DNA of 64,000 nt from Gnetum montanum (lineage: Eukaryota; Streptophyta; Gnetopsida; Gnetales; Gnetaceae), in NCBI GenBank assembly GCA_015680685.1, contig MNCI01027262.1:1466504-1530503 (forward strand), in the 5' to 3' direction. Position 1 is the stretch's first letter. Each line of letters starts with the position of its first letter. A model generated the notes under the pieces. The model made no database searches and was not told the DNA's origin. It saw only the letters and a program-made list of their open reading frames with translations. The position numbers were made by a program, and so were the translations under genes. Positions 24,569 through 35,946 of this stretch are shown piece after piece.

Positions 24569-25749
24569 TATAATGATGGAAAACGTTGGTCATTGCAAAT
24601 ACCAAGTGGAAGTCTGTGCTGGAGAAGACGAATCTGAGGTGCCCTTAATGCTCTTATCGATTAGACAGGGACTTACTTAATTAGTAAAATTTTTGTAATA
24701 ATTGGATGGAAAAATGGTGTTTTTTCTGAGGAGATATAATATCGTTAATCTCAAAGGTAATTGAAAACGATGTAAATTATTTAAAGCGATTGAAAAATCC
24801 GTATAGATAGTACACAGGAGATCGGATTTAGAGAGCGTGCAATCCCAAGATCTGAGATTTAACTTATGAACAAAATATGTTGGATACAATGATTACAGGA
24901 AAACTTTGGTTTAGACGAAGCACATGCCAACAACAAGAAAGCTATTTAAAGATAAAACAAGCAAAGGCCGATCTACCTTGTTCTAGCCAATCTGGGCGTA
25001 AGGAAGTCAGACCCAAAGTAGAATATCCATTAACCGGCTATTTCTGATCAAGGATTCTTGCCAATCACCTCCGATGTTCTTATGATCGCTGATCCTCTTT
25101 TGCTCTCTTATCAATATTTGCCAAAAGTTGTAAACGATTGCCAATGAAAGAAAATCACTCACAAGGAAAATTTGTCAATCCAGGAAAATGCTTTTCCAAC
25201 CCTTTGATCTTTGTCAACTGGAATATTTATAAAGTTAGGGTCAGGAGAAAAACGCAATTTAGATGACATGTGTCCTGAACCTACAAGATTCCGTTGACTT
25301 GGTCTATTTGTGTTTGAAGCTTGCGGTGCCACGCTACACTACGCTCTAAAGTGCAATGCGTCGTAAACCACTTTTGCTAGAGTTTTGGCAACAAACTATT
25401 CTTTGTTTACGCTACAATATGCGAGAGAGCGTATTGTGATGTATGAACTGCTGATTCCTAAATTGTGCTCTCTCTGTCATTGCTTGTATTACACTGCATC
25501 ATGCTAGATTACACTGCATAGCATAATTCAGCATAAAATAGTAAACCTGCAAAAAATTGAAGTGTTTTCATTATGCTTCCTTTGTTTCTAATCAATCCTT
25601 CCGAGGTTTATACGCTGTACTATGTAAAATGGTAGAATAGATCCTTAGCTGGAAACGGAACTTGCTGAGGTGTGACTTGTCGCAAATCCTTGCCTAAGTC
25701 ACAAGATTTTGTTGAACCGTTGAGGCCTCAAAATTTTCACGGTGTTTCA
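24569..25749 (-). repeat. Tat1 5' LTR
   Basis: 1181 bp, partner of 13177-14277. The outer edge ends GTGTTTCA directly before the TTAGG duplication. The inner edge reads TATAATG where the partner has TGTAACG. Minus-strand TATA box TATAAATA at 25224-25231. It keeps an acgctacaatatgcgagagagcg stretch absent or altered in the partner. Confidence 0.92.
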
Positions 25750-27490
25750 TTAGGTTCGAAGAGAAGGATGCACCACAGTGTTGGACTTGTGCTAAGTTCA
25801 AGAATGCAGTGGCCTCGAAACTGTGTTGTCCCTTCCTATGGTCATGTCTAAAGAAGGGATGCCTTCGATGTTGATGAGGTCTCTCACTGCTGTTGGTAAT
25901 TGTAGCACAAGTAACGTTCATGGGTTGTTGCTATGATGCAAACACTTTAGGAATAGTTGGTGGTGATGTAGAAGGAGGGAAAGGATGAGAATGTTGAAAT
26001 TTAGGAGAAATGTAAGGTACACAAGGCAGTGGTTGTGTTGAGGACATGGGCTGATATTATTGAGGAGAACAATAATAATGTGGCGAGATTGAGTATGTTG
26101 ACTCAGTTGGGGAAATAGGATATTGGACTAGATAAGCATTTGGATTCAGATGATACGAATGGTGTCTCCAGTTTAGGGATGGTTTCCCCCACGACTGGGG
26201 TTTTTGCCACTGTGATTGAACACAGTCTCTCTGTATGAACTCTAGGTGTAACGTGCTTCCCCAATGCTCATATAAATGTAACAAGATTGGGCATTGGCCC
26301 TTTGGGTGATCGTACAGACAAATGTTGCATTCATATGTATGATTGGCAGTTGAGCTCTTATTTTCTTCATCCCTTCTTTCCGATTGTCTAATGATATTTT
26401 GTCCTACTTCTTGGGTTGTCAAAACTCTATCTCCAATAATATTGATAGATTCTCCCCGCTTTTTATGCATCCATTCTAGCATCTTATTGATCTTTTCCTC
26501 GATTTCATCTAATGATTTTTGTACTGGCAAAGATGGTTCTTCCTCCTTGAGATAGGTTGATTTCTCCTTTTGGTGATTGTGGACCTCTGTTAAGTTGAGA
26601 CTTTCATCTTGTTGATGTTTTTCAACACTCCCCCATCTAGTCATTTCTCCTTCTTCTTTTGCTACCCACTTAATAAGCTCTTGGAATTGATGGGTTCGTT
26701 GTTCGTATAGTTGACCTTAGGCATACATCCCTAGGGTTTCTCTTGTTACATCACGAAGCCCATAAATGATATGGTACATTAGCCTTTCCTCAGAGAACTC
26801 ATGGCCTAGATAGTTGTTTAACAGTGCATAATATCTTTCTAAGGCCATGTCCAAGGGTTCATGTTATGCTTGTTTCCATTCTTGGATTTGTTTCCTCAAG
26901 GCTGACACTCTTGCATAGGTTTGATATCTTTCATTAAAGAGTTCTACCATTGTTGGCCAATGTCGTATTCAATTTGGTTTTAACGATCTATACCATACTT
27001 TTGCTTGGCCAACGAGTGTCATAGGAAAGAGCTTGATTTTTTACCAACCATTATCAATGTTTTTCCATGCACAGGCATCGTAGAAGGCTTGTAAATGTTG
27101 TTGTGGATCTAAGTCATAGCCTCCTGAGAAATTGGGAAAGTTTTTTAAATCGAGCCTGGGTAGGTGGCTCTCTTTACAATGCCTATGGGAGATTCAAATA
27201 GCCTCTTGTATTTGTGTTAGGCTTGTAGTGGCCAGTAGGGGTTCATCGTCATTGAGTAAGTTACACTTTCGTGTGTTGGGATAATGTTTCCTTCATTTAT
27301 GTTTATAAGAAATCCCCACCTTAGATTTTGTACTGCAATATTCATTGTCATATAATTTGTTGGTTCTCCAATGAATTGCCTCACTAGATGTGGTATTATC
27401 GTAGTCTTGTAGGAGAGGCATGATTGTGGAATTGTGTGTGAATTTGTATGTGACTTTTTGTAATTATTTCTTCCTAAAAGATATATCATT
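25750..27490 (-). pseudogene. Element B gag, N-terminal and core part
   Basis: Minus strand. The core at about 26640-27130 reads, across frameshifts, QHLQAFYDAC, KIKLFPMTL, YQTYARVSALR and MALERYYALL, matching the plant gag domain. The clean frame 26057-26644 carries an acidic helix (EEKINKMLEWMHKKRGES), a CCHC-like knuckle (CNICLYDHPKGQC) and a Pro/Tyr-rich tail. The frame then reaches 25750, where Tat1 interrupts it, and resumes at 13176. It packages RNA and could have been mobilised by autonomous relatives. Confidence 0.8.
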
Positions 27491-27540
27491 AATTTCTATA
27501 TAGTGACCTTGTATGATATAAATAATCTAGATAACTAGCA

Positions 27541-27562
27541 CCATCCCCGACAACAGCCCCAA
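27541..27562 (-). other. Element B primer-binding site
   Basis: Minus strand after the LTR: TTGGGGCTGTTGTCGGGG. This is a near match to the TTGGCGCCGTTGTCGGGG-type site widespread in plant Athila/Tat elements. Confidence 0.75.
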
Positions 27563-28443
27563 TGATGAGTGACGAGGTACCACTACACTCAACCATACGA
27601 ATACGAGCATTTCACATGTGATCCGATCGAACTCCACAGATGTACTAGTTGTAGTATCTAGACAGTTACTTGTAGATTGTAGTTTGCTATCTTCCCACCT
27701 AGACTAGTATTAGCTTTATCACGTATGGTTTAGTCCAAAGTGAGGTGTATGATGTGGTTTCTAACCTAGTGCTACTCCTAGAGGAAATGGAAAATATCTT
27801 TAATTAAGCTAAGAGGAAAAGGGAGAGAGAATCTAAGCTAGCCTAAGTGCGATGAACATCTATTCCTTAATCATCCGTACACATCTTGGACCTCGTGCAC
27901 AACTACTACTAGGATTACCAAGTGTAGATCCTAGGTACGCTAATGGGTTACCAAGTAGTCACACTTAAATGCTTGTGATCAAGTTGTACTCATTCCACAT
28001 TTAATAGGATTTTAGGGTAAAGAGATGTTAACTATGAAAGCAATAAATAATAATAAAAATTAAATAATTAAACTAAGTGAATGTTGTAATGATGAAGTAA
28101 TATCGATCTTTATTTATGGTCATGTGCGTGTCCAAGTACGTCACACTCAAATAAAGGATGTCATACAATTACAATCATCACACTACAGGCATCCACTAAG
28201 AAATAATTCTAACTTTAAGAAAGAAAAACTGTAAGAGTTTGGATAAGGGACTAAGAACTAATACCAAAACCAAGTGCACAACCTTTTATTTATAAGCTCA
28301 CACAGGATCTACGATATCGCAGCTGCGATATGGAGGGTCTGATAACAGGGGTCCGATATCGAGATCTATCAGACTTGGTATCTTGTATTAGGGTTCCAAT
28401 AACAGGGGTCCAATAACAGGACCTAACAGACCATGACTCATCA
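27563..28443 (-). repeat. Element B 5' LTR
   Basis: 881 bp, TGATGAGTGACG...CTCATCA. Pairs with 9998-10864. Minus-strand TATA box TATAAATA at 28287-28294. Near the U3 end are three ggggtccgata/ggtccaataacagg repeats of about 20 bp. Confidence 0.9.
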
Positions 28444-29040
28444 TTAATCGACACAAAATGATGAGAAGTCAATGAAAACACTTAAGCACTCAAATAAGTA
28501 GTAGAGTACAAAGAGTATTGAGTTCCCTTGAAGTCAAACCCTATGCAAACTTTTGAATCCTATCCAATTTTGGAAACTACTAAGGTCACAAATTCATTAA
28601 AAGTTTGCTTAATGAAAAGATACCTTAATCTTCCAAAACAAGAAAAACCATAGAGTTTGTGAATGGGTGGATTACATGGACTCACTACTTGTTCCATGAA
28701 AAATAAACCATGTCTTAGTCATTAGATATCATAATTCAAAAATAGAAACTGGACATTAGCAATCAAATCATTAAGCACAAACCACCATTAGTAAACAGCA
28801 ACATGGCACTATGCATGGTGATAGTAAAGCACTTTTATTAGCAAAAATAATGAAAAGGCATATAAAAAATAAAGTAAAATATATAAGTATAAAATATTTA
28901 AGAAAGATAAAACATACTAACAATGTTGTAAAACAAAAATTGAGAAAACTAATAGAATAAAAACCAAAAAAAGGTGTAAAAATCAACAAAGTGTAAAACA
29001 AAAAATTGAAAAACTGAGGAGCAATGTGCATGGTCAGCAT
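28444..29040 (-). other. Element C non-coding region after pol, right arm
   Basis: Homologous to 55630-56130 of element E and rich in A/T (28850-29010). No gene. Resumes element C after the B insertion. Confidence 0.7.
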
Positions 29041-30400
29041 AAATGGCCATCTTCCCCATGACTAAGTTGAAAGGAGAAAACATGGAATATAGAGTGTGGT
29101 TGTCCATCTAATGAGGTATTCATTTCACTAACTTGCTTTGGCACAAGGAAAGGTTTCACTTGTGGGATGTTAACCAATTCCTTTTTGTTTGGGATCTCAG
29201 GTTTGTAAATTAGCATGGCCCTGGAAGGAAAGGTTTCTTATATTATATAAGGTCCCTTCAACAACATTTGGAACTTTTTTTTTTGGGCTACATAATAAAA
29301 AACCTTATCTCCATGTTGAAATTTTACTTTCCATATTCTAAGGTCATGATGCTTCTTGTTGTATACATTGGGCACTTCATTCAAAGATAGGGCCACTTAT
29401 CAGTATTCATCTAGCACATTCAAGTTGATCAATCTTTCTCTTTTTGCTAGGCTCAAGTTAAGGTTCAAGTCACAAGCTGTTGAAAGTGTATGGAATTCAA
29501 ATTGGACTATAAGTGTTGGAATTTTTTCATTCACTAGCTCATAGAGAGAGTAGCCTATGAGGAGTTTCCATGTGAAGCAGTATGACCAAAGGATATCATT
29601 ACGTTTTGTGCTCTAGTCTCTCCTATATTTACTTACAATCCTTGTTAGGATCTTTATGATCTCCCTATTGGTGACTTCTGATTGACCGTCGGCTTAGGGT
29701 TGATAGGGTGTTATTAATTTATGTTCCACCCCTAAGCGTTGCATCAACTTCTGAAAGGTGGAACATTACAATATGTTATTGAAAAATACTAAGGACCAAG
29801 CATATTGTTAGAACATATTAGTGCATGTAGCACATCAAACTTGTTTACAATATGTTGTTGTACAAATCAAGTAGCAATGGATGATGTACAATCAATGATG
29901 GTTGTAACTTCTACCCATTTGGTGTAATAGTCAACTGCTACGGTGATGTGTGCCTTTTCATTGGACATGGGTGTGATGGAACCCATGAAGTTTATGTCCC
30001 ATATGTTAAAGGGCTCTAGTGGTTGAATCCACTATTGAGGATGCTCCATTCGAATGGTCATCCCACCATCTCATTGACACCATTCATAGGATCGAACAAA
30101 CTAGTGCACATCCTTGAAGATTATAGGCCAATAGTATCCTTCCATTAGGATTTATATGGCTATGCATCTCCTCACATAGTGGCCTTTGCAAGGGCCTTCA
30201 TGAGCATCTTGGAGAACATGCAATTGGTCTACATCAGGGACACACCAACAAAACATGTCATCGGTGCACACCTTGTAAAGTTGTCTATTGATTTCCATGA
30301 AGTACTTAGCCCAATGAAGAAACTGTTATTTCTTCCTAAGATCTAGATTTTGTGGCATCTCCTGAGTGAGAAGGTAAGTAAGGATGCCATCATACCATTT
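29041..30400 (-). pseudogene. Element C integrase, degraded
   Basis: Minus strand. C-terminal part at 29041-29420 (VPNVYNKKHHD, WKVKFQHGDKVFYY, LLKGPYII and the tail ending LSHGEDGHL). The catalytic core at about 29880-30040 reads PLEPFNIWDINFMGS, where the first Asp (as in element A GIDFMG) is Asn, then YTKWVEV; the second Asp region is lost. The N-terminal region lies at about 30040-30400. It matches element A integrase but is more decayed. Confidence 0.75.
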
Positions 30401-32100
30401 TAATTTGATGGGCACTTGGTCATTTATTGCTTTTGTAAAGAGAAGTTCATCTAAAAATTTATCAAAGATTCAGTTCTCCACCTCTTTGGCATTCCATCTT
30501 AACCAAGAGAGATGGTTAGTAACCACATTCTCAGTCCCTTTTTGATCTACCATTATGAGATCAAATTCCTATAAGATCAAGAGCCACCATATGATACAAG
30601 GGCTCACCATTGGCTTGTTCATTAGGAAGAGGATGACACTATGATTTATGTGCACAAATACTTTATAGCCAAGCACATAGTACATGAACTTTTCAAGAAC
30701 ACACCCACTACCATTAGTTCTTTCTTAGTTGTGGTGTAATTCAACTATGCACCCACAATATCTCAACTCACACACTGGATGTAATATGGACATTTCTTAT
30801 CATCCAACTATGTAAGCATGGCTTCCATGGCATAATTAGATGCATATATCATTATATAAAATGATCTAGACCAATCTAGTACCCATAGAATTGGAGTTTC
30901 TACAAATTCTTCCTTGAGCTGTTGGAATGCATGTTCACACTCCTTGATCCATATGAATGAAGCATCTTTCTTTGTAGGCTCAACCAACAGCTTTTCAATC
31001 TTATAGAAATTCTCTATAAATCACTGATAGTAGCCAGTGTGTCCAAAGAATTGGTTGGTGTGTGATTCCTTAGATGACCCTCATCTTTTTCGAGTCTACC
31101 TCAATCCTTGCCTAAGTAATTTTGTGTCCCAGTACTATGCCTTCTTGGATCATCAAATGGCTTTTCTACCAATTGAGCCTAATATTTATTTCAACACATC
31201 TTTTTAATACTTGCTCAAGGTGATCTACGGCTTGCTCAAATGTAGCCCCATAGCTAGAGAAGTCATCCATAAATACTTCTACACTACTACCAATCTGTTA
31301 TTGAAAAATACTAAGGACCAAGCATTGAAATGTTGTAAGGGCATTGCAAAGACCAAACAGCATCTTGCAATATGCAAAAGTTCCCTAGGGGCTCATGAAC
31401 ATTATTTTGGCCTGATATTTTGGCACAATCTAGATTTCATTATAGCCACTATAACCATCCAAGAAGCTATAATAGCAATGCCTAGATATGATGTAAAACA
31501 CTTGGTTCACAAATGGCAATGGAAAATGATCTTTAAATGTTGTCATATTTAACAGCCTAAAGTCGATGCATACCTACCACTTGCCATCCTTCTTTGGTAC
31601 AATTATGAGTGGGCTAACCCACTCACTATCTGTGATGGGATAGATGAACCTGACCATGAGGAGTTGTTCTATTTCCTCTTTGATGATCTACTTCAACATA
31701 GGGTTCAGCTACCTCTGCAATTGCCTTCTTGGATTCATGGATAGTTTGGTGTAGATACAATGCTGGCATATTTGTGGATCAATTCTAGTTAGTTCAATAT
31801 GTGACCAAGCAAAGGTTATTGCCCACTTTTTGACCACCTCCAACAACTTGTCTTTTTATTCAAGAGCAATATTTGCATTTATTATGATCAACTTGTCATT
31901 TTTTTAAAATTCATACTTCATGCTAGTTGGTAGAGTTTCTAACTCTAGGGGCTTTAGCTTGAAATTATTAGGGATTTTCAACTCTTCCCAATAAGTATCA
32001 TCAACTTCATCATCAAAGAGTTGGTGATGAACTTGCTCAAGTTCATCCATGCCATCAACATAAGCACATGTCAGGCTCTTAGAGGGTTCCATGCATAGTG
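30401..32100 (-). pseudogene. Element C reverse transcriptase and RNase H, degraded
   Basis: Minus strand. RT palm near 31250-31300 reads VEVFMDDFSSYGA, keeping both catalytic Asp residues, unlike element A. The upstream connection to protease (31904-32092, LKLKPLELETLPTSMKYEF-like) is recognisable. RNase H follows at about 30420-31100. Stops are frequent. Collinear with 861-2460 of element A. Confidence 0.75.
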
Positions 32101-32219
32101 TGCCACTATTAGAGTCAACTCTTAGCCACTAAGTGCCCTTTTGTTTTATGGCTACTACATATAGGCACCTTTGGATATCAGTTTCATGTGCATACTAATG
32201 TACTTTTAATAGACTAGAT

Positions 32220-32620
32220 TTTCTCCATGAAATTACACACATTATCGTTGTATCACTTCTTCTCAAGTTGTTCAAATTTTTTCTCCTTGGAGATTATCAA
32301 GGAGAGGTCCCTAATGCCAATTCGTGCATCAATAGTGCTTAACCATGCATGTCCCATAATGATGGGAAGTTGCCTTTGCAGTTTTCTACCTTGATCACCA
32401 AAAATTCAGTAGGATAGGACCATCCACAAACGATAGTCATAATGTCCTCTGCTAATTCCAAATGGACATTGCTCTTCTTAAGAGGTGGTAGGTTCTAGGC
32501 CTTGTACATGTCATGGGAGATGAGATTGGCATTGGAACCAGAATCAAGAAGAACATTGCATGGATCATGTCTAGAAATCTATAAGTAAATAAGAGGACTT
32601 CCCAAGTTAGATCTCTTCAT
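32220..32620 (-). pseudogene. Element C aspartic protease, degraded
   Basis: Minus-strand fragments read LLDSGSNANLISHDMY and GWSYPTEFLVIKV, matching proteases of elements A and E, but with frameshifts and an altered flap region (IMGHAWL in place of GRAWL). Confidence 0.7.
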
Positions 32621-34056
32621 GAGAAGGTTTCCAACCTTGATCCAATTAGAAACAACATGAGTTAACATCACAGTGTGGATCTAAGGCAACTTTGGTTTGA
32701 AGGCTCTTTGAATGTGTCTGGTGTAGAGGATGATGATGCTAGAGATATAGGGTGACCAACTACATTAGGTTATGAGGGTTTAGAAGGACTATTGGGGTCA
32801 GAAAAGTGGTTATTTCCTAGATCGATTTTCTGAACCACTTGGCTAGAAGGCTGATTGTAAATTTACAACCCTTAGAGCATTTCATTACTACAACTATGGG
32901 GAAATTTCACCCTACATGGATGAAGCAAGAGGTAACTGGGTTAAGGGCAAAGGGATCTATGTAGATGAATGAAAAGGATGGTATGGATATGGGTTCTCCC
33001 CTCAAGTAGATGGTGAATGAGCTCAATGATACTTTGGAGGATAATAGTGATGTTGGAATGAGGCATGGCTTGCAAAGCTTCGTGGAGAAATAGGTTACTA
33101 GACATAGTACCTATATGGATCTTGTTGCCTGTAAGGGTACTACTAGCTTAGCAATGGCTTTTCCCATGACTATGGTTGCTTCCACTACTAGTATTGCTCT
33201 TTAAATTATGGTGGAGCTCCACTTGGATAGTAAGCTTGTTGTTGTTGTTGGAACTGCGTTGGACTACCATGAAGATAAGGCAATCGTCTAGGTGTTTACC
33301 TTTGTGCTAGTTGACGATTCAGTGCGTACACCCTAGACTCTTATGAGTGTGACACCATAGGGAAACATCCCATAGTATTGTCATTTTCACAAATGTTACA
33401 CCCAACATCATCATGGGAGTCTATCTCCACAACTTCTTCTATTGTAGTAGCTTTTCTCTTACTCCTTTGGTAGGCACGTTCAACTTCTTTCCACCTTCTA
33501 TAGTTGTGATCACTATTCTACTCTTTAGATTCTTCAGCAATCCTCATAGCATTTTGGAAATTTTCATCCAAAGAGTTTCATTATTTATCAAACTTTTCCA
33601 AAATATTGGAAATAGATTTTTGGATGGGTAAGGTTTTCCTATTCACCACCTTGTTAAGTGATGACTCCTCCTCATCATAGAATCAGACCTGCCTTTTCCT
33701 GATGGAGGGATCCCTATTATATTCTTCTACACTTTCCTTTTTTCACAACTCATCTTCTTCTTTTACTACCTCCTCTATCAACCTTTGTATCTGATGAGCT
33801 CTTAGTTCAGATAGTCTCCCTTAGGCATAAATCTCAAGAGTTCTTCTAGTTTTCACTCTAAGCCAACCTATAATGTGGAAAAGTTATTCCCTTTGAGAAT
33901 AATCATGGCCAAGGCATCGATGTAAGAGAGAATAATATCTACCCATAGCGGCATTCAAGGGTTCATGTATTCCTTGTTTCTAGCCTTAGATTTACCTTCT
34001 CAGATTAGACACTCTAGAATATGTCTGGTATTTATCATTAAATAGTTCTAGCATGG
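32621..34056 (-). pseudogene. Element C gag, C-terminal half
   Basis: Minus strand, collinear with element A gag 3190-4620: a Pro/Tyr-rich segment (32650-33250), a decayed knuckle (CNICENDN, about 33380-33420), and the acidic helix segment (33500-33800). The frame is cut at 34056 by Tat2 and continues at 52945 (tactccatctatgg matches tactccatctcttg of element A at about 4619). Confidence 0.75.
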
Positions 34057-35932
34057 TGTAGCAACCGAAAATATCGGTGACTAGAAAACATCGAGAGGTC
34101 ATCGGTCAGAAAATCCTAACCTCGAATCCATGCAAGGGTCGTGCTAGATAAAACAGAAGCGGGGTGCCCTGAACAGTTTGGTCGATTAGACAAGGACTTA
34201 GTTGGTGTCTCTAAACCTTATGTAAATGTTTAATATGGAGACAATGCTTATAGCGTAAAATAATAGTTATTAAATGTGAGGAAGCAAAAATGATGTAGAA
34301 TGCAATCATACGTAGGAAAATAAAGAGAACTAGAGTTAAGAAATGCACCACTTCAAGATTACGACTTTACTTTGTCAAGATGGATATAGTTGGTTGCGCA
34401 ACACTCGAAGCAAAGAGATCCCAAAAGTAACCAGGACGTTCAAAGCAAGCCAACTATGTGCTTGAACATGGACTTAAGAGCCAATAATGCGAAATGCTAC
34501 AAAGCCAACTTGTCAACTGGGGATTTTTTTTTGCCCACTCTTTGCACAAATTTGCTAACCAAAAATCACTAAAGCTTGCCAACCAAATTTTACCAATTTT
34601 TGCCAACCAAATTGCCAAAAGCTAAATTTTTTTCCAAAAACTAGAATTGCCAATTTTTCCAACCAAATTTTACCAACGTTTGTTAACCAAATTTCTAAAA
34701 GCTAAAATTTTTGCCAAAAACTAGAATTTCCAATTTGTCAACCCTTTGAGTGTTGCTCGTCATGGTATTTATAGGGCCAGGAGGACATGAGAAATGAGGC
34801 CTGGATGACATGTGTCCTAGGCTAACAAGATGTTGACGTGTCCATACTGCATGAACATGCAAAGCTGATCGTGAACCTGTCACACTACAATTACGCTGTC
34901 AGAACTGAAGATGCTAGGATCAGGTGTGCCAATGATGTAGACAAGGAATAAACCACACTGATGTAGCGTAGCCACCTGCTACGCTGTGCTACAATGTATA
35001 GAGTAGCATGTTGGTGTAGCGTAGCAACTTGCTATGCTGCGCCACACTATGGAGCATAGCATGTTGGTGTAGCATAGCTGCTTACTACACTGTGCTACAC
35101 TATGTAGCATAGCATAGCTTAGCCACCAGTTCAAAGAATAAATTTGCGTTGGAGTTAATTGTGTGTGCCAGAAGCCTTTGAAGTGCTTCAGCTGGTTTTG
35201 CATATTTGCTACACTATGCTATGCTACATAGCATAGTGTAGCATAGTAGCTGGCTTTAACTATGATTTGTATTTAAGTTGTAAATCCTTGTTTGAAGATC
35301 ATGCTGACAATCTGCAACCTTTGCTCTTTGCAACGTGAAGCTTTTGAACTTGCTGATCTTGCATTTTAAGATGCCTTTTGTCGTTCTTGCATCATTGCTA
35401 CACTTTGCTACGCTATGCAGCGTAGCACAGTGTAGCAACCAACATAGCCTACTTTTTGCTTAATCTGCCACTTTTCTAGTAAGAGAAACTTTGCTGAAGG
35501 ACTTGAAGTTGAACAAGGCAACTGGTTTTGAAGGTTGGAGTGCTTGCCAAGCGCAATTGGAATCACTAGGAAAGTTGGGCCTTTCCATTTTTCCTTTTCT
35601 ACGCTGCGTAGCGTAGCACTTCATCTTGCAATAGTTTGGTCACCTAGGCAACTATCTTTTGAGGCCTGCTACGCTACATAGCATAGCGTAGCGTAGCAAA
35701 CTTCTTGACTAGAAAACTTGCCAAACTGTTTTGTTGATCCTAAGCACCGTCGACAACCCTTAGCATGCTTTCTGAGTGAACTATCAGCCAGTTAAATTGT
35801 CCAAACTAGATAGTCTGAACTCAGAGCATCCATTTCCTACCAATCAGTCATGAGGCTACACTTGTGGAAATGTTTGCCTCAGTTCTAGGACCTTGGTGAA
35901 GCAAGAATGCCTTGAAAATTTAGGGTGGTTCA
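34057..35932 (-). repeat. Tat2 3' LTR with palindromic motif cluster
   Basis: 1876 bp, plus strand TGTAGCAACCG...GGTGGTTCA. Minus-strand TATA box TATAAATA at 34766-34773. To its right, in U3, about 34975-35700 holds dozens of GCTACGCTA, TAGCGTAGC and TGCTATGCTA motifs, many arranged as inverted pairs (for example 35200-35250). Another block (34570-34740) repeats gccaaccaaatt and caaaaactagaattgcc. Confidence 0.93.
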
Positions 35933-35946
35933 TTGGCCCCTCTTTG
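35933..35946 (-). other. Tat2 polypurine tract
   Basis: Minus strand CAAAGAGGGGCCAA, directly before the 3' LTR start TGAACC. Same tract as in Tat1. Confidence 0.88.

Larger units (their letters stand above)
13177..25749 (-). mobile_element. Tat1: Tat-like LTR retrotransposon with antisense captured gene
   Basis: 12.57 kb, minus strand, flanked by a perfect 5 bp duplication TTAGG (13172-13176 and 25750-25754). Order from the right: 5' LTR, gag (24312 to about 22069), plus-strand captured gene (19886 to about 22068), pol (19287-15820), tandem array, polypurine tract, 3' LTR. The protease is missing: an internal deletion at about 22068 joins the gag linker to the middle of the captured gene. 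LTRs have diverged and carry indels, so the insertion is old. Confidence 0.92.
9998..28443 (-). mobile_element. Element B: gag-only group 1 LTR element, interrupted by Tat1
   Basis: LTRs at 9998-10864 and 27563-28443 start TGATGAGTG and end CTCATCA, and are alignable over their whole length. A primer-binding site lies beside the right LTR. Without Tat1 the element is about 5.9 kb and carries gag but no protease, RT, RNase H or integrase: the gag frame passes straight into the sequence that normally ends pol. This resembles non-autonomous gag-only elements. Target duplication TTGAT/TTAAT. Confidence 0.85.
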
